A DNA stretch of 64,000 nt from positions 1 to 64,000 of the forward strand of contig JBLWXT010000015.1 of assembly GCA_048267305.1 (NCBI GenBank). Reading direction: 5' to 3'. Below the pieces are notes generated by a model. The model was given only the letters and a program-made list of their open reading frames with translations. It did not search any database and was not told the DNA's origin. Positions 17,506 to 25,430 of the stretch are shown here, one piece after another. Positions within the stretch are counted from its first letter, which is position 1. Each line of letters starts with the position of its first letter. The DNA comes from Owenweeksia sp048267305. Lineage in GTDB: Bacteria > Bacteroidota > Bacteroidia > Flavobacteriales > Schleiferiaceae. Position numbers and translations under genes: made by a program.

Positions 17506-17536
17506 GCAGTTATTTGACTGCAAATATATGTGCAGT
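17506..17536. promoter_or_regulatory. Operator-like repeats at the ArsR promoter
   Basis: On the minus strand the order is ACTGCA (17536-17531), TGCAGT (17522-17517), ACTGC (17510-17506): a dyad with an 8-bp spacer directly across the -7 box, and a second half-dyad over the expected transcription start. This is a credible binding site for the ArsR protein encoded just downstream. Confidence 0.65.
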
Positions 17537-17552
17537 TATATGGTTGCGCAAA
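17521..17552 (-). promoter_or_regulatory. Promoter of the ArsR operon
   Basis: On the minus strand TTTG (17552-17549) is followed after 20 bp by TATATTTG (17528-17521), a textbook Bacteroidota promoter. The start codon lies 18 bp downstream of the -7 box, implying a leader of only about ten bases. Confidence 0.8.
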
Positions 17553-17704
17553 TGGAAATCTAAAATTCTGGTTTGCTTAAGAATGTATCGAGCAAAAAAA
17601 ATCTCCAAACAGCTAGTGCCTGAAGGTTAATTTTTAATGCTAGAGTAAGGTAGAGGCCTTGTTAAGTTATAGGTTTAGAGTTGTATTGAGTTCTGCAAAA
17701 ATGA

Positions 17705-17854
17705 TTAACCAGTCCTCTTCGCTTCTTTCAACGCTTTATTAATAATCCACTCCAGTTGCCCATTGGTGCTGCGGAATTCATCAGCCGCCCATTTCTCCAC
17801 AGCTTTTAACAGGTCTTCGTCTATTCTCAGGGCGAATGCTTTTTTACTAGCCAT
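17705..17854 (-). CDS. Arc-like ribbon-helix-helix protein
   Basis: A 49-residue protein (MASKKAFALRIDEDLLKAV...) of the Arc/MetJ ribbon-helix-helix type. The beta-strand KAFALRI is followed by DEDLLKAVEKWAADE and a second helix TNGQLEWIINKALKEAKR. I chose the ATG at 17854, which overlaps the stop of the upstream gene by 8 bp (ATGGCTAG); a longer frame from 17887 would add 11 unlikely residues. The overlap indicates coupling to the SPFH operon. It is probably DNA-binding, with an unknown target. Confidence 0.8.
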   Translation of the reverse strand: MASKKAFALRIDEDLLKAVEKWAADEFRSTNGQLEWIINKALKEAKRTG

Positions 17855-18347
17855 ACACAGTATCCTTTTGCTCCCAGTTTTCCACAATAAATCGTTTTAC
17901 AAGTGCAGGTCGGTTTATACCAAAGCGATAGTTGCGGCCATCTTTGGTAGTTATGCACAAAACCTTGCCGGGTAGTAGTACATAAAATCGGTTTCCATTA
18001 AAATGAGTCTTGTAACCAAGGCCGTTTCTCCATGTGTGGCGAGCAATATGCCAGCTTTGTACTTCATCCCACCTAATGGTTTTACGCCTTGGTAATACGG
18101 GGCTGGTGCGGAAAATAAATTTATCGGTTTCCAGCCGTAAATAGGTTTTTATGCGCGCAATGAACATTACCGTAATAGCTACCGTACCAACAGTTCCGGC
18201 CATCATACCTAATTCCTCTGGGTCAAATTCTTTCATTTGAGACCAACCAATGGCCCAAAGCCCCAATGGAAGTATTACCAACCCCACTAAAACTATCATA
18301 ATAGTTTTATTGTCTTTAAAACTCTGTATTTCTTCTAAGTGGTGCAT
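17847..18347 (-). CDS. Membrane protein with PH-like domain, paralogue B
   Basis: A 166-residue protein with two hydrophobic segments (residues about 16-35 and 48-66) and a C-terminal soluble domain (FIFRTSPVLPRRKTIRWDEVQSWHIARH... GKVLCITTKDGRNYRFGINRPALVKRFI) that resembles bacterial PH-like domains. The last 50 residues are about 60% identical by eye to those of the next gene upstream, so the pair arose by tandem duplication. It sits downstream of the SPFH gene, 43 bp from its paralogue. Confidence 0.7.
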   Translation of the reverse strand: MHHLEEIQSFKDNKTIMIVLVGLVILPLGLWAIGWSQMKEFDPEELGMMAGTVGTVAITVMFIARIKTYLRLETDKFIFRTSPVLPRRKTIRWDEVQSWHIARHTWRNGLGYKTHFNGNRFYVLLPGKVLCITTKDGRNYRFGINRPALVKRFIVENWEQKDTVYG

Positions 18348-18390
18348 TATTCTCTAAAAGGTAATTCTATAAATGAAATCTAGGATTCTC

Positions 18391-18891
18391 TTAGTCATAA
18401 ATGGTTTTCTTTTTCTCCCAGTTTTCTGTGATAAATTGTTTTACAACCTCTGATCGGTTTATCCCAAAGCGGTAGTTACGGCCATCTTTAGTGGTAATAG
18501 CTAAAACCTTTCCTGGGCTCATAACATAAATGCTTCCTCCATTCATCGTTAGTCTGTAGCCCAATCCATTTATCCATTTGTGATTTTCTATAGCCCACGA
18601 GCTTATCTCTTTAAGCAGTACTTCTTTTTGCTTTATTATAAAGGGATTAAATCGATAAGTGATTTTATCGGATTTAATAATGAGCTCGATTTTCATTTTT
18701 AATAACAGAAGCAGGGTAATTGCCAATACAATAGGTACCAAAGCCATTCCCATCAAGTCTTTAGAGTTCAATTCTTCATTAGTAAAAAAGGGGATCACCG
18801 CACTCATTAGCGGTAATCCAAGTGCCAGCATCATCAAAATAAATATTGGGCGATTGTCTCTAATGGTTTGAACTTCTTTAACCTGTCTCAT
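18391..18891 (-). CDS. Membrane protein with PH-like domain, paralogue A
   Basis: A 166-residue twin of the downstream gene: two hydrophobic helices (residues about 14-33 and 47-66), then a soluble domain ending GKVLAITTKDGRNYRFGINRSEVVKQFITENWEKKKTIYD. Both copies keep exactly the same length. It starts 3 bp after the SPFH stop codon, so the products are probably made together and may form a membrane complex. Confidence 0.7.
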   Translation of the reverse strand: MRQVKEVQTIRDNRPIFILMMLALGLPLMSAVIPFFTNEELNSKDLMGMALVPIVLAITLLLLLKMKIELIIKSDKITYRFNPFIIKQKEVLLKEISSWAIENHKWINGLGYRLTMNGGSIYVMSPGKVLAITTKDGRNYRFGINRSEVVKQFITENWEKKKTIYD

Positions 18892-18894
18892 GCC

Positions 18895-19746
18895 TTAGCT
18901 ATAAAGTGATCCTGCATTTACAATGGGCTGGGCATTTTTATCTCCACATAATACCACCATTAGGTTGCTTACCATGCTAGCGCGTTTTTCCATATCAAAC
19001 TCCACAATTTGCTTTTCGCTGAGTTGTTCAAGGGCCATTTCCACCATGCTTACAGCCCCTTCCACTATTTTCATTCTGGCGGCAATTATAGCTGTGGCCT
19101 GTTGGCGTTGTAACATGGCACCAGCAATTTCTGACGCATAAGCCAGGTGGTTTATACGGGCCTCTATTACTTCAATACCGGCCATTGTGAGGCGCTCCTG
19201 CATTTCTGTTTCCAGCTCATGGTTTATGTCTTCCAAACCACTACGCAGGCTGATTTCAGCTTCGTCATCGTCAAAAGTATCATAGGGATAGGCGCTGGCC
19301 AGTTTACGCACGGCTGTTTCGCTCTGTATTATCACAAACTCCTCAAAATCGTTAACATCAAAACTGGCTTTAAAGGTGTCTCTCACCTTCCATACCAATA
19401 CCACGCTAATCATTATAGGGTTGCCCAGTTTGTCATTCACCTTAATAGGCTTGCTTTCGAGATTAGCAGCGCGCAGGCTTATTTTTCTCTTTACAAAGAA
19501 GGGATTTACCCAGTAAAAACCGTTTTTATAAACAGTGCCTTTATAGGCTCCAAATAAAATGAGTACTGCTGCTTTATTTGGGTTTACAACCATATATCCT
19601 ATGGCATGCAATAAGACTATAACAATGGGCAGTATACCCCAGGGACTTTTTTGAGTAAAGAGGAATACACCACCGGCAATAAGCAGGAATGTTAATAGGA
19701 GGTGGGCATAACCAGACTGGCCTTTGATGATTTTTTCGTTTTCCAT
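18895..19746 (-). CDS. SPFH / band 7 domain protein
   Basis: A 283-residue protein with two N-terminal hydrophobic stretches (about residues 15-50) and a band 7 domain: NPNKAAVLILFGAYKGTVYKNGFYWVNPF, then DKLGNPIMISVVLVWKVRDTFKASFDVNDFEEFVIIQSETAVRKLASAYPYD, followed by a helical segment ending AMLQRQQATAIIAARMKIVEGAVSMVEMALEQL. SPFH proteins oligomerise into membrane microdomain scaffolds. This subtype, with C-terminal KRASMVSNLMVVLCGD, is often followed by an Arc-like gene. It heads a four-gene minus-strand operon. Confidence 0.88.
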   Translation of the reverse strand: MENEKIIKGQSGYAHLLLTFLLIAGGVFLFTQKSPWGILPIVIVLLHAIGYMVVNPNKAAVLILFGAYKGTVYKNGFYWVNPFFVKRKISLRAANLESKPIKVNDKLGNPIMISVVLVWKVRDTFKASFDVNDFEEFVIIQSETAVRKLASAYPYDTFDDDEAEISLRSGLEDINHELETEMQERLTMAGIEVIEARINHLAYASEIAGAMLQRQQATAIIAARMKIVEGAVSMVEMALEQLSEKQIVEFDMEKRASMVSNLMVVLCGDKNAQPIVNAGSLYS

Positions 19747-19927
19747 TGATATGATATTAAATTGATATTACAATAATACATGAAAATTTTTGATTCGCAA
19801 ATTCTTCATCCTGAATATCCTGGTTTGGGATGAGGCAGTAATAACCCACATTGCGGCAATACTGAGCTTATAGTATATCGTTGTAAACTATGATATCTAA
19901 TAAATAATAAGAAAGTTAAATAAAGCA

Positions 19928-19957
19928 TTGCAGATTTGTGGGACATCTATATCTTTG
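19928..19957 (+). promoter_or_regulatory. Promoter of the YceI lipoprotein gene
   Basis: TTG at 19928-19930, 19-bp spacer and TATCTTTG at 19950-19957 match the Bacteroidota consensus. The ATG is at 20001, giving a leader of roughly 35-40 bases. Confidence 0.65.
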
Positions 19958-20000
19958 CCAAATCATTGTTTAAACATTAAACTTAACAAACTGTATCAAA

Positions 20001-20681
20001 ATGAAGAACTTAGGTAAATTTTTTGCCATCGCGGCTTTCGGTTTTTTCGCGGCAAGCTGTAGTAATACTGGCGAGGCTGTAGAAGCAAATGAGGCTCAGG
20101 AAGTAATAACTCCGGAAGAAACATCAGCTACTTACGTGGTTTCTACTGAGGGAGACGAAGTAAAATGGGTTGGTTTTAAAACCATCACTGGTGATCAGCA
20201 CAACGGTACCATACAGGTAACTGAAGGTAGCTTTGACACTCATAATGGCGAAATCGTAGGTGGTTCATTTGTAATTGATATGAACTCTATCGCAAACGAA
20301 GATCTTCCTGAAGAAGGTGATTATAACAGAGCAAAACTTGTAGGACATCTTACGAGCCCTGACTTTTTTGACGTGGCAAACCATCCAACAGCTACTTTTA
20401 CCATTACAGGTATTACTGCAGTTGAAAATGGCGAAAATGGTGCTACTCACAATATCAGTGGAAACCTGAAATTGAAAGGTGAGGAAAAAAACATCACCTT
20501 CCCTGCAACAGTTACTATGACTGACGATATGATTAGTCTTCAAACTCCTGAGTTTACTATAGACCGTACCAACTGGAATGTAATGTACGGTTCTGCAAGT
20601 CTTGAAAGTGTAGCTAAGGATAAGGCTATCGACAACAATATTAAATTAGTGATTGATCTTAAAGCTGCTAAGCAGGGCTAA
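20001..20681 (+). CDS. YceI-family lipoprotein
   Basis: A 226-residue exported protein with a lipoprotein signal (residues 1-20, FGFFAASC). An acidic linker is followed by a YceI beta-barrel domain from about residue 45 (TYVVSTEGDEVKWVGFKTITGDQHNGTIQVTEGSF, then DYNRAKLVGHLTSPDFFDVANHPTATF and ISGNLKLKGEEKNITFPATV). The family binds isoprenoid or other amphiphilic ligands in a lipocalin-like barrel. It has its own promoter and a strong terminator, so it is monocistronic. Confidence 0.93.
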   Translation: MKNLGKFFAIAAFGFFAASCSNTGEAVEANEAQEVITPEETSATYVVSTEGDEVKWVGFKTITGDQHNGTIQVTEGSFDTHNGEIVGGSFVIDMNSIANEDLPEEGDYNRAKLVGHLTSPDFFDVANHPTATFTITGITAVENGENGATHNISGNLKLKGEEKNITFPATVTMTDDMISLQTPEFTIDRTNWNVMYGSASLESVAKDKAIDNNIKLVIDLKAAKQG

Positions 20682-20706
20682 GGTCAGATATTTGGTTAGT
20701 TCAAAG

Positions 20707-20738
20707 GCTCTCTCGGCTCAGCTGAGAGAGCTTTTTTT
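20707..20738 (+). terminator. Rho-independent terminator of the YceI gene
   Basis: GCTCTCTC at 20707-20714 pairs perfectly with GAGAGAGC at 20724-20731, with further inner pairing around a TCA loop, followed by seven T. It lies 26 bp after the stop codon. Confidence 0.93.
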
Positions 20739-20770
20739 ATTTAATTTTAGCCCAACCAATTTCTCAACTA

Positions 20771-21469
20771 TTGAACTATACCAACACCAATCGCAGTATA
20801 AAATCATGGGCCGAAGATGACCGCCCACGCGAAAAATTAATCCTTAAAGGAAAGGCAGCTTTATCTGATGCCGAGCTGATTGCCATACTTTTAGGAAGTG
20901 GATCCCCCAACGAAACGGCCGTGGATCTTGCCAAAAAAATTCTGGCTTCCGTTGATAACAACCTCAATGAACTGGGCAGACTTGGCGTAAAGGCCCTAAG
21001 TAAGTTTAAAGGCGTTGGAGAGGCTAAGGCCATTAGCATTATTACCGCCATGGAGCTGGGTAAGCGAAGGCGACAGGCAGAGGCGCTGGATCGTAAAAAG
21101 ATAGTGAGCAGTGCCCAGGCATTTGAAATTCTACAACCCCTTATCGGGGATTTGCCTCATGAGGAATTTTGGGTTTTATACTTAAGTACTTCTAACAAGG
21201 TGCTAAAATCCTCCTGCGTGAGTAAAGGTGGCCTTGCCGGTACCTTGGCCGATGTACGCATGATTTTTAAGGAAGGCATAAACCTTAATGCCGTGGCTTG
21301 CGTGCTGGCACATAATCATCCATCGGGCGATCCCAAACCCAGCCCGGCAGATCTCAATCTTACCAAAAAAATGGTGGCGGCCGGTGATATTATGGACATT
21401 AAAATAATGGATCACCTTATTGTTACCGAGCATCAGTACTACAGTTTTGCTGATGATGGGAGAATGTAG
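20771..21469 (+). CDS. radC: RadC-like JAB-domain protein
   Basis: A 232-residue protein with the RadC layout: an N-terminal helix-hairpin-helix region (IKSWAEDDRPREKLILKGKAALSDAELIAILLGSG; FKGVGEAKAISIITAMELGKR) and a C-terminal MPN/JAB metalloprotease-like domain with HNHPSGDPKPSPADLNLTKKM. Metal ligands His-x-His and the later Asp are present. The start is TTG at 20771, because no in-frame ATG precedes the conserved N-terminus. Despite the name, a DNA-repair role has not held up generally. It follows the YceI terminator, so it needs its own promoter, which I could not identify. Confidence 0.9.
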   Translation: MNYTNTNRSIKSWAEDDRPREKLILKGKAALSDAELIAILLGSGSPNETAVDLAKKILASVDNNLNELGRLGVKALSKFKGVGEAKAISIITAMELGKRRRQAEALDRKKIVSSAQAFEILQPLIGDLPHEEFWVLYLSTSNKVLKSSCVSKGGLAGTLADVRMIFKEGINLNAVACVLAHNHPSGDPKPSPADLNLTKKMVAAGDIMDIKIMDHLIVTEHQYYSFADDGRM

Positions 21470-21502
21470 CCGGCTTGGATGAATTTAAGAATGGATTTGA
21501 TT

Positions 21503-21733
21503 TTAGGTTTTGGAACCCCTGTAAATCATCAGGGTAATTAAAGCAGACAATAAGGCAAATAGCATAAAGGTTCCTATTCTGCCAAAGGTTGAGTATAGGA
21601 TTATAAGCCAATTCATAATCCAAACGGCCATACCAGTTTGCCCTTGATTAATGTCCTCGGCAGTTTCATATAGTAAGTAGATGAGCATGCCGAAAAGCAA
21701 TATGGAAATGCCGGGTAGAACTTTTTTAAGCAT
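21503..21733 (-). CDS. Small hypothetical membrane protein
   Basis: A 76-residue protein with two predicted helices (residues about 5-22 and 50-70; FGRIGTFMLFALLSALITLMIY) and a short loop EDINQGQTGMAVW. The family is not recognised, but the clean two-helix pattern, ATG start and position between convergent and divergent genes support a real gene. Confidence 0.5.
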   Translation of the reverse strand: MLKKVLPGISILLFGMLIYLLYETAEDINQGQTGMAVWIMNWLIILYSTFGRIGTFMLFALLSALITLMIYRGSKT

Positions 21734-21994
21734 TTATACTTTCAATTGAAACACTTGTCTAAAATACAAATGAATACAATTGCAGGTGATTTACTGTACA
21801 ATAATTCCCCTTTAAGCACGAAGGGATGTCTCGATTGAGCAGACAAGGGGTACTTAAATACGATGGGTTATACGAATACAATATGAAATACAGGGATCAT
21901 ATACCAACTCCGGTGGTGCAAGGGGAGTGGTATCAAAATTCTATTTCATTTACAATTCCTTATCACAGAGAAACTACCAGCCCAACCAACTGAC

Positions 21995-22002
21995 TATATT
22001 TG
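21995..22002 (+). promoter_or_regulatory. -7 box almost touching the start codon at 22007
   Basis: TATATTTG matches TAnnTTTG and ends 4 bp before the ATG. Transcription would start at or within a few bases of the start codon, giving a leaderless or nearly leaderless mRNA. No other Met lies close downstream, and the encoded N-terminus looks natural. Confidence 0.5.
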
Positions 22003-22006
22003 CCCA

Positions 22007-23311
22007 ATGTTACTGGTTTACTCCGAAAAAATTACGCCTCGCTTCCGCTATATAGCGCGATTGCTGCTCCGCGACCTGCTGGGGCAGGAGCTGCGGTTTA
22101 CAAATGATTTGGACGAGTACCTCCAAACCACCATTCCCAAAATCAACTATTCTAAAAATCCGTTACAAAGCGGCATTTTTATACAAGCCTCCAACCTACT
22201 GTTTGAAACCGATATTTTTCAACAGGAGTTTCAGGTTTCCAAATCGGAGGACATAACCATGTTTTTCCTTTCCGGGAAGCAATCGGCACTTCCGTTTGAT
22301 CCCTTTGCAGCTTCGTTTTTTTTGGTGAGCCGCTATGAGGAGTATATGCCCTTTATAGCAGACGCTCACAACCGCTTTGCCGCAAAGGAGAGTTTTATGT
22401 TTAAGGAAGGCGTTTTGGATCAGCCATTGGTAAATCAGTATGCTGATTTGCTGGGCGATTTACTGGAGAGGTTTAACCCCGGAATTGAGATTAAAAAACG
22501 CGAGTATAAGTTTATCAATACCGTGGATATCGACAATGCCTACGCTTACTTAGGCAAAGGCCTGGTGCGCAATGCAGGTGCTTATGCCAAGGATTTGCTC
22601 AATCTGCGCTTTGGCGAGATGGCCGACCGTACACGTACCTTCCTGGGATTGATGAAAGACCCCTATGAAACCTTTGAATACCAGTTGAGCCTTCAGGAAA
22701 AATACGGGTATGAAAGTATTTATTTCGCCCTGTTTAGCAAGCTGGGGCAATACGATCGCAGCCTTACCATGCATAGCAGTAGGTTGCATAAATACCTCAA
22801 GGGTATCAATGATTTTAGCAAAGTGGGTATTCACCCTTCCTATCGTTCTAATGAGAGCCTTAGCATTTTGGAAGAGGAATTGCACAGGCTGGAGGACGTA
22901 TTGAATATAGACGTAACCAAAAGCCGACAGCACTTTTTGAAGCTGTCTTTTCCGGAAACCTATAGAAACTTAATAGAGCTGGAGATTACAGACGATTATA
23001 CCATGGGCTTTGCAGCCGAATCAGGTTTTAGGGCGGGGATTTGCACCCCGTTTAGGTTTTATGATTTGGAATATGAAACCGAAACTCCGCTAACGGTGCA
23101 TCCCTTTGCATTTATGGATGGTACCTATATTTATTACAAGGAGCTATCACCAAAGGAGGCCTGGAAAGACATCGAAAAATATATAGCTACTTATCGAAAG
23201 TATGGGGGAGAGTTTATCTCCATTTGGCACAACCGTATTTTTAGTGAGCGCGAACCGGAGTGGAAGGGATGGAACCAGATTTTTGAAAAAATGGTAAAGG
23301 CCGCAGTATGA
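22007..23311 (+). CDS. Polysaccharide deacetylase family protein (with N-terminal DUF7033-like region)
   Basis: A 434-residue soluble protein. The second half has NodB-like blocks: FINTVDIDNAYAY (expected metal/catalytic Asp motif, here D-I-D), KVGIHPSYRSN (the His motif), and the late FISIWHNRIFSE. The N-terminal 170 residues, with FDPFAASFFLVSRYEEYM, are typical of the companion domain seen in Bacteroidota members. It probably acts on a cell-surface glycan or in lipid-linked sugar metabolism; the substrate is unknown. It overlaps the next gene by 4 bp (ATGA). Confidence 0.8.
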   Translation: MLLVYSEKITPRFRYIARLLLRDLLGQELRFTNDLDEYLQTTIPKINYSKNPLQSGIFIQASNLLFETDIFQQEFQVSKSEDITMFFLSGKQSALPFDPFAASFFLVSRYEEYMPFIADAHNRFAAKESFMFKEGVLDQPLVNQYADLLGDLLERFNPGIEIKKREYKFINTVDIDNAYAYLGKGLVRNAGAYAKDLLNLRFGEMADRTRTFLGLMKDPYETFEYQLSLQEKYGYESIYFALFSKLGQYDRSLTMHSSRLHKYLKGINDFSKVGIHPSYRSNESLSILEEELHRLEDVLNIDVTKSRQHFLKLSFPETYRNLIELEITDDYTMGFAAESGFRAGICTPFRFYDLEYETETPLTVHPFAFMDGTYIYYKELSPKEAWKDIEKYIATYRKYGGEFISIWHNRIFSEREPEWKGWNQIFEKMVKAAV

Positions 23312-24228
23312 TAAAGTATGTGCAGCATCACGCCATTAACCGCACCAAGTATGATCATTGTGTGAGGATGGACAAGAGGGGATTGGTGTACGCATTTAGC
23401 TGGTACCTCGATACAGTAGCCGAAAGTTGGGATGCCCTGGTGCTCAACGATTATGACGCGGTGTGGCCACTTCCCGTAAGGAGTAAACTCGGATTTAAAT
23501 ACTTCTATCGCCCCTTTGCCGTGCAGCAATTGGGTATCTTTTCTAAATCAGAATTGACAGTGGGTGATCAGCAGGAATTTGTTCGGCAGATGCAGGCAAA
23601 TTCATCCTATGCCGATATCTACCTTAATGAGGAACAATTGGTAGGGTTAAAGACATTCAGGGATATTAAGTCTGAACTTAATTCTAATTATACTCTTGAT
23701 TTAAATCGTAGCTATCGGGAGGTTTATCAGGCCTATAAAACCAATACCAAGCGGAATATCAAAAAGAGTAATGCTCATAAGCTGTTTGTTTTTGAGCATG
23801 ATAGCCCTAAAGTGCTCATTGATCTTTTTCGCAGTGGAAAGGGAGGAGAGCTGGATTTGACGGATGATTTTTACCGCAATATGGAAAAGGCCATGTATAA
23901 GTGTTTACACAAGGGTGTGGGCAAATTATGGACGGTTTATGGTCCACACAATCAGGTTTGTGCGGGGGCATTTTTTGTGGAAACTGAAAAGCGCTCCACC
24001 TTTCTTTTTTCGGGGCTTACAGATATGGGAAGGGATATGCAGGCTATGTTTTACCTCATTAATGAATATATAATTTTGTGGAGTGGAAAGCCCATGACCC
24101 TGGATTTTGAAGGTAGTAACCTTAAAAGCCTGGCGCGGTTTTATGAAGGATTTGGTTCTACACACCTGTATTACCAACGGCTGAAATACAACGGACTTCC
24201 ACTTCCTCTAAAGTGGTTTAAGAAATAA
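23308..24228 (+). CDS. GNAT/FemAB-like acyltransferase
   Basis: A 306-residue protein with the BioF2-like/GNAT acyltransferase pattern: LDLNRSYREVYQAYKTNTKRNIKKS (residues about 130-155), KLWTVYGPHNQVCAGAFFVETEKRSTFLFSGLTDMGRDMQAMFYLINEYI, and MTLDFEGSNLKSLARFYEGFGS. Such proteins transfer acyl or aminoacyl groups during envelope or polysaccharide biosynthesis. It is translationally coupled (4-bp overlap) to the deacetylase-like gene, which suggests both modify the same glycan. Confidence 0.8.
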   Translation: MIKYVQHHAINRTKYDHCVRMDKRGLVYAFSWYLDTVAESWDALVLNDYDAVWPLPVRSKLGFKYFYRPFAVQQLGIFSKSELTVGDQQEFVRQMQANSSYADIYLNEEQLVGLKTFRDIKSELNSNYTLDLNRSYREVYQAYKTNTKRNIKKSNAHKLFVFEHDSPKVLIDLFRSGKGGELDLTDDFYRNMEKAMYKCLHKGVGKLWTVYGPHNQVCAGAFFVETEKRSTFLFSGLTDMGRDMQAMFYLINEYIILWSGKPMTLDFEGSNLKSLARFYEGFGSTHLYYQRLKYNGLPLPLKWFKK

Positions 24229-24246
24229 TACCATTTGATCTTTACG

Positions 24247-24945
24247 ATGGCTAACAAATACGAACACCTTTTTTTTGATTTGGATCATACACTTTGGGAT
24301 TTTGAGTCTAACTCAAAAATCACCCTCGAAGAGATGTATGCCCGCTATGAATTGGAACAGGCTACCGGAGCCGATGCAGAAGCCTTTTATAAAACCTATA
24401 TAGAAATCAACAATCAAAAGTGGAAGCTTTACTCACTGGGGAAAATCACCAAGGATGATTTGCGCGCCCAGCGTTTCCCGGATACCTTTAAAACCTTCGG
24501 CTATGATAATCCTGATTTCTTTAAAACTTTTGAGGAGGAGTACATCGCTACATGCCCACATCAAACACGCTTAATGCCGGGTACCCTTGAGGTTTTGGAT
24601 TACCTCAAAGGTCGCTATGAATTGCATATTATAACCAATGGTTTTATGGAATCTCAGGATACCAAGATGACCAAAAGCGGTATAGGCCCTTACTTCAAAA
24701 ATGTATTTTCATCAGAAATGATTGGGGTGAATAAACCTGCTCCTCAAATTTTTCACGAATCCCTCAAAAGGGCCGGGGCCGGATTTCATCATTCTATTAT
24801 GATAGGAGACAACCTGCAGGCAGATGTTGTTGGCGCGCGCTCAGCAGGTATGGATCAGGTATATTACAATCCCGAACAAAAGCCTCATCAGGAGAAACCT
24901 ACTTACGAGGTGACTCACTTACTTCAGTTGAAGTCTTTTCTATAG
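24247..24945 (+). CDS. HAD-superfamily 5'-nucleotidase, YjjG type
   Basis: A 232-residue enzyme when started at the ATG at 24247 (MANKYEH); a TTG four codons upstream is less likely. HAD motifs are FFDLDHTLWDFESNS (I), ITNG in HIITNGFM (II), Lys in GVNKPAPQIF (III) and MIGDNLQADVVGARSAGMD (IV). The cap and motifs match YjjG, a house-cleaning nucleotidase that dephosphorylates non-canonical pyrimidine nucleotides. Its last 47 bp overlap the 3' end of a convergent gene. Confidence 0.9.
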   Translation: MANKYEHLFFDLDHTLWDFESNSKITLEEMYARYELEQATGADAEAFYKTYIEINNQKWKLYSLGKITKDDLRAQRFPDTFKTFGYDNPDFFKTFEEEYIATCPHQTRLMPGTLEVLDYLKGRYELHIITNGFMESQDTKMTKSGIGPYFKNVFSSEMIGVNKPAPQIFHESLKRAGAGFHHSIMIGDNLQADVVGARSAGMDQVYYNPEQKPHQEKPTYEVTHLLQLKSFL

Positions 24946-25312
24946 TTATTACTTCCAGTACATCATAGCGCAATACGGTATAATCCATCTGAGCACTGTT
25001 TTTATCAATTTTACCCGCTATTTCGGCACTTATAAGGTCTCCGCTTTTTACACCCATTAATTCGGGATCGCCCTTAGTGGCTTTGGTGCCAAAGTGAAAG
25101 CGAGCGAGGATTTCCGTATTCGTCTCCAGTTTTATTGTATTGGAAGTATCCACTTTGGTAATGTATAAAACCGCAAGATTGCTGTTTCCTTCCAGCACGC
25201 CTACTACACGTGCTGTAATCATTATCGGTTCAATTTTAGTCATTTTCATTTGCTGTGAATAACCTGCAAATGCAACTACCAAAAACAAAAGGGTGAAGCT
25301 TTTCTTAAACAT
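24899..25312 (-). CDS. Hypothetical secreted protein
   Basis: A 137-residue protein with a signal peptide (MFKKSFTLLFLVVAFAGYSQ). The mature part is a predicted beta-rich domain (IMITARVVGVLEGNSNLAVLYITKVDTSNTIKL... GDLISAEIAGKI), like a small OB- or SH3-type barrel. The family is not known. Its 3' end runs 47 bp into the HAD gene on the other strand; the shared segment encodes its last 15 residues. Confidence 0.6.
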   Translation of the reverse strand: MFKKSFTLLFLVVAFAGYSQQMKMTKIEPIMITARVVGVLEGNSNLAVLYITKVDTSNTIKLETNTEILARFHFGTKATKGDPELMGVKSGDLISAEIAGKIDKNSAQMDYTVLRYDVLEVITIEKTSTEVSESPRK

Positions 25313-25430
25313 AGATTTTTCTTGTTGAGGTCAAAGGTGCTAAAGAAATCTTTAATCATAAATTAAACCAGAGTAAAAAAGTAAAGTCTCTTAATTGTAC
25401 TATATTTACTTTCAGTCAGTTATGTGAAAT

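Noticed and set aside
20771..21469. RadC as part of an integrated mobile element (anti-restriction use)
   Set aside because: The gene sits among ordinary chromosomal genes with no phage or plasmid neighbours, so the standard chromosomal copy is the simpler reading.
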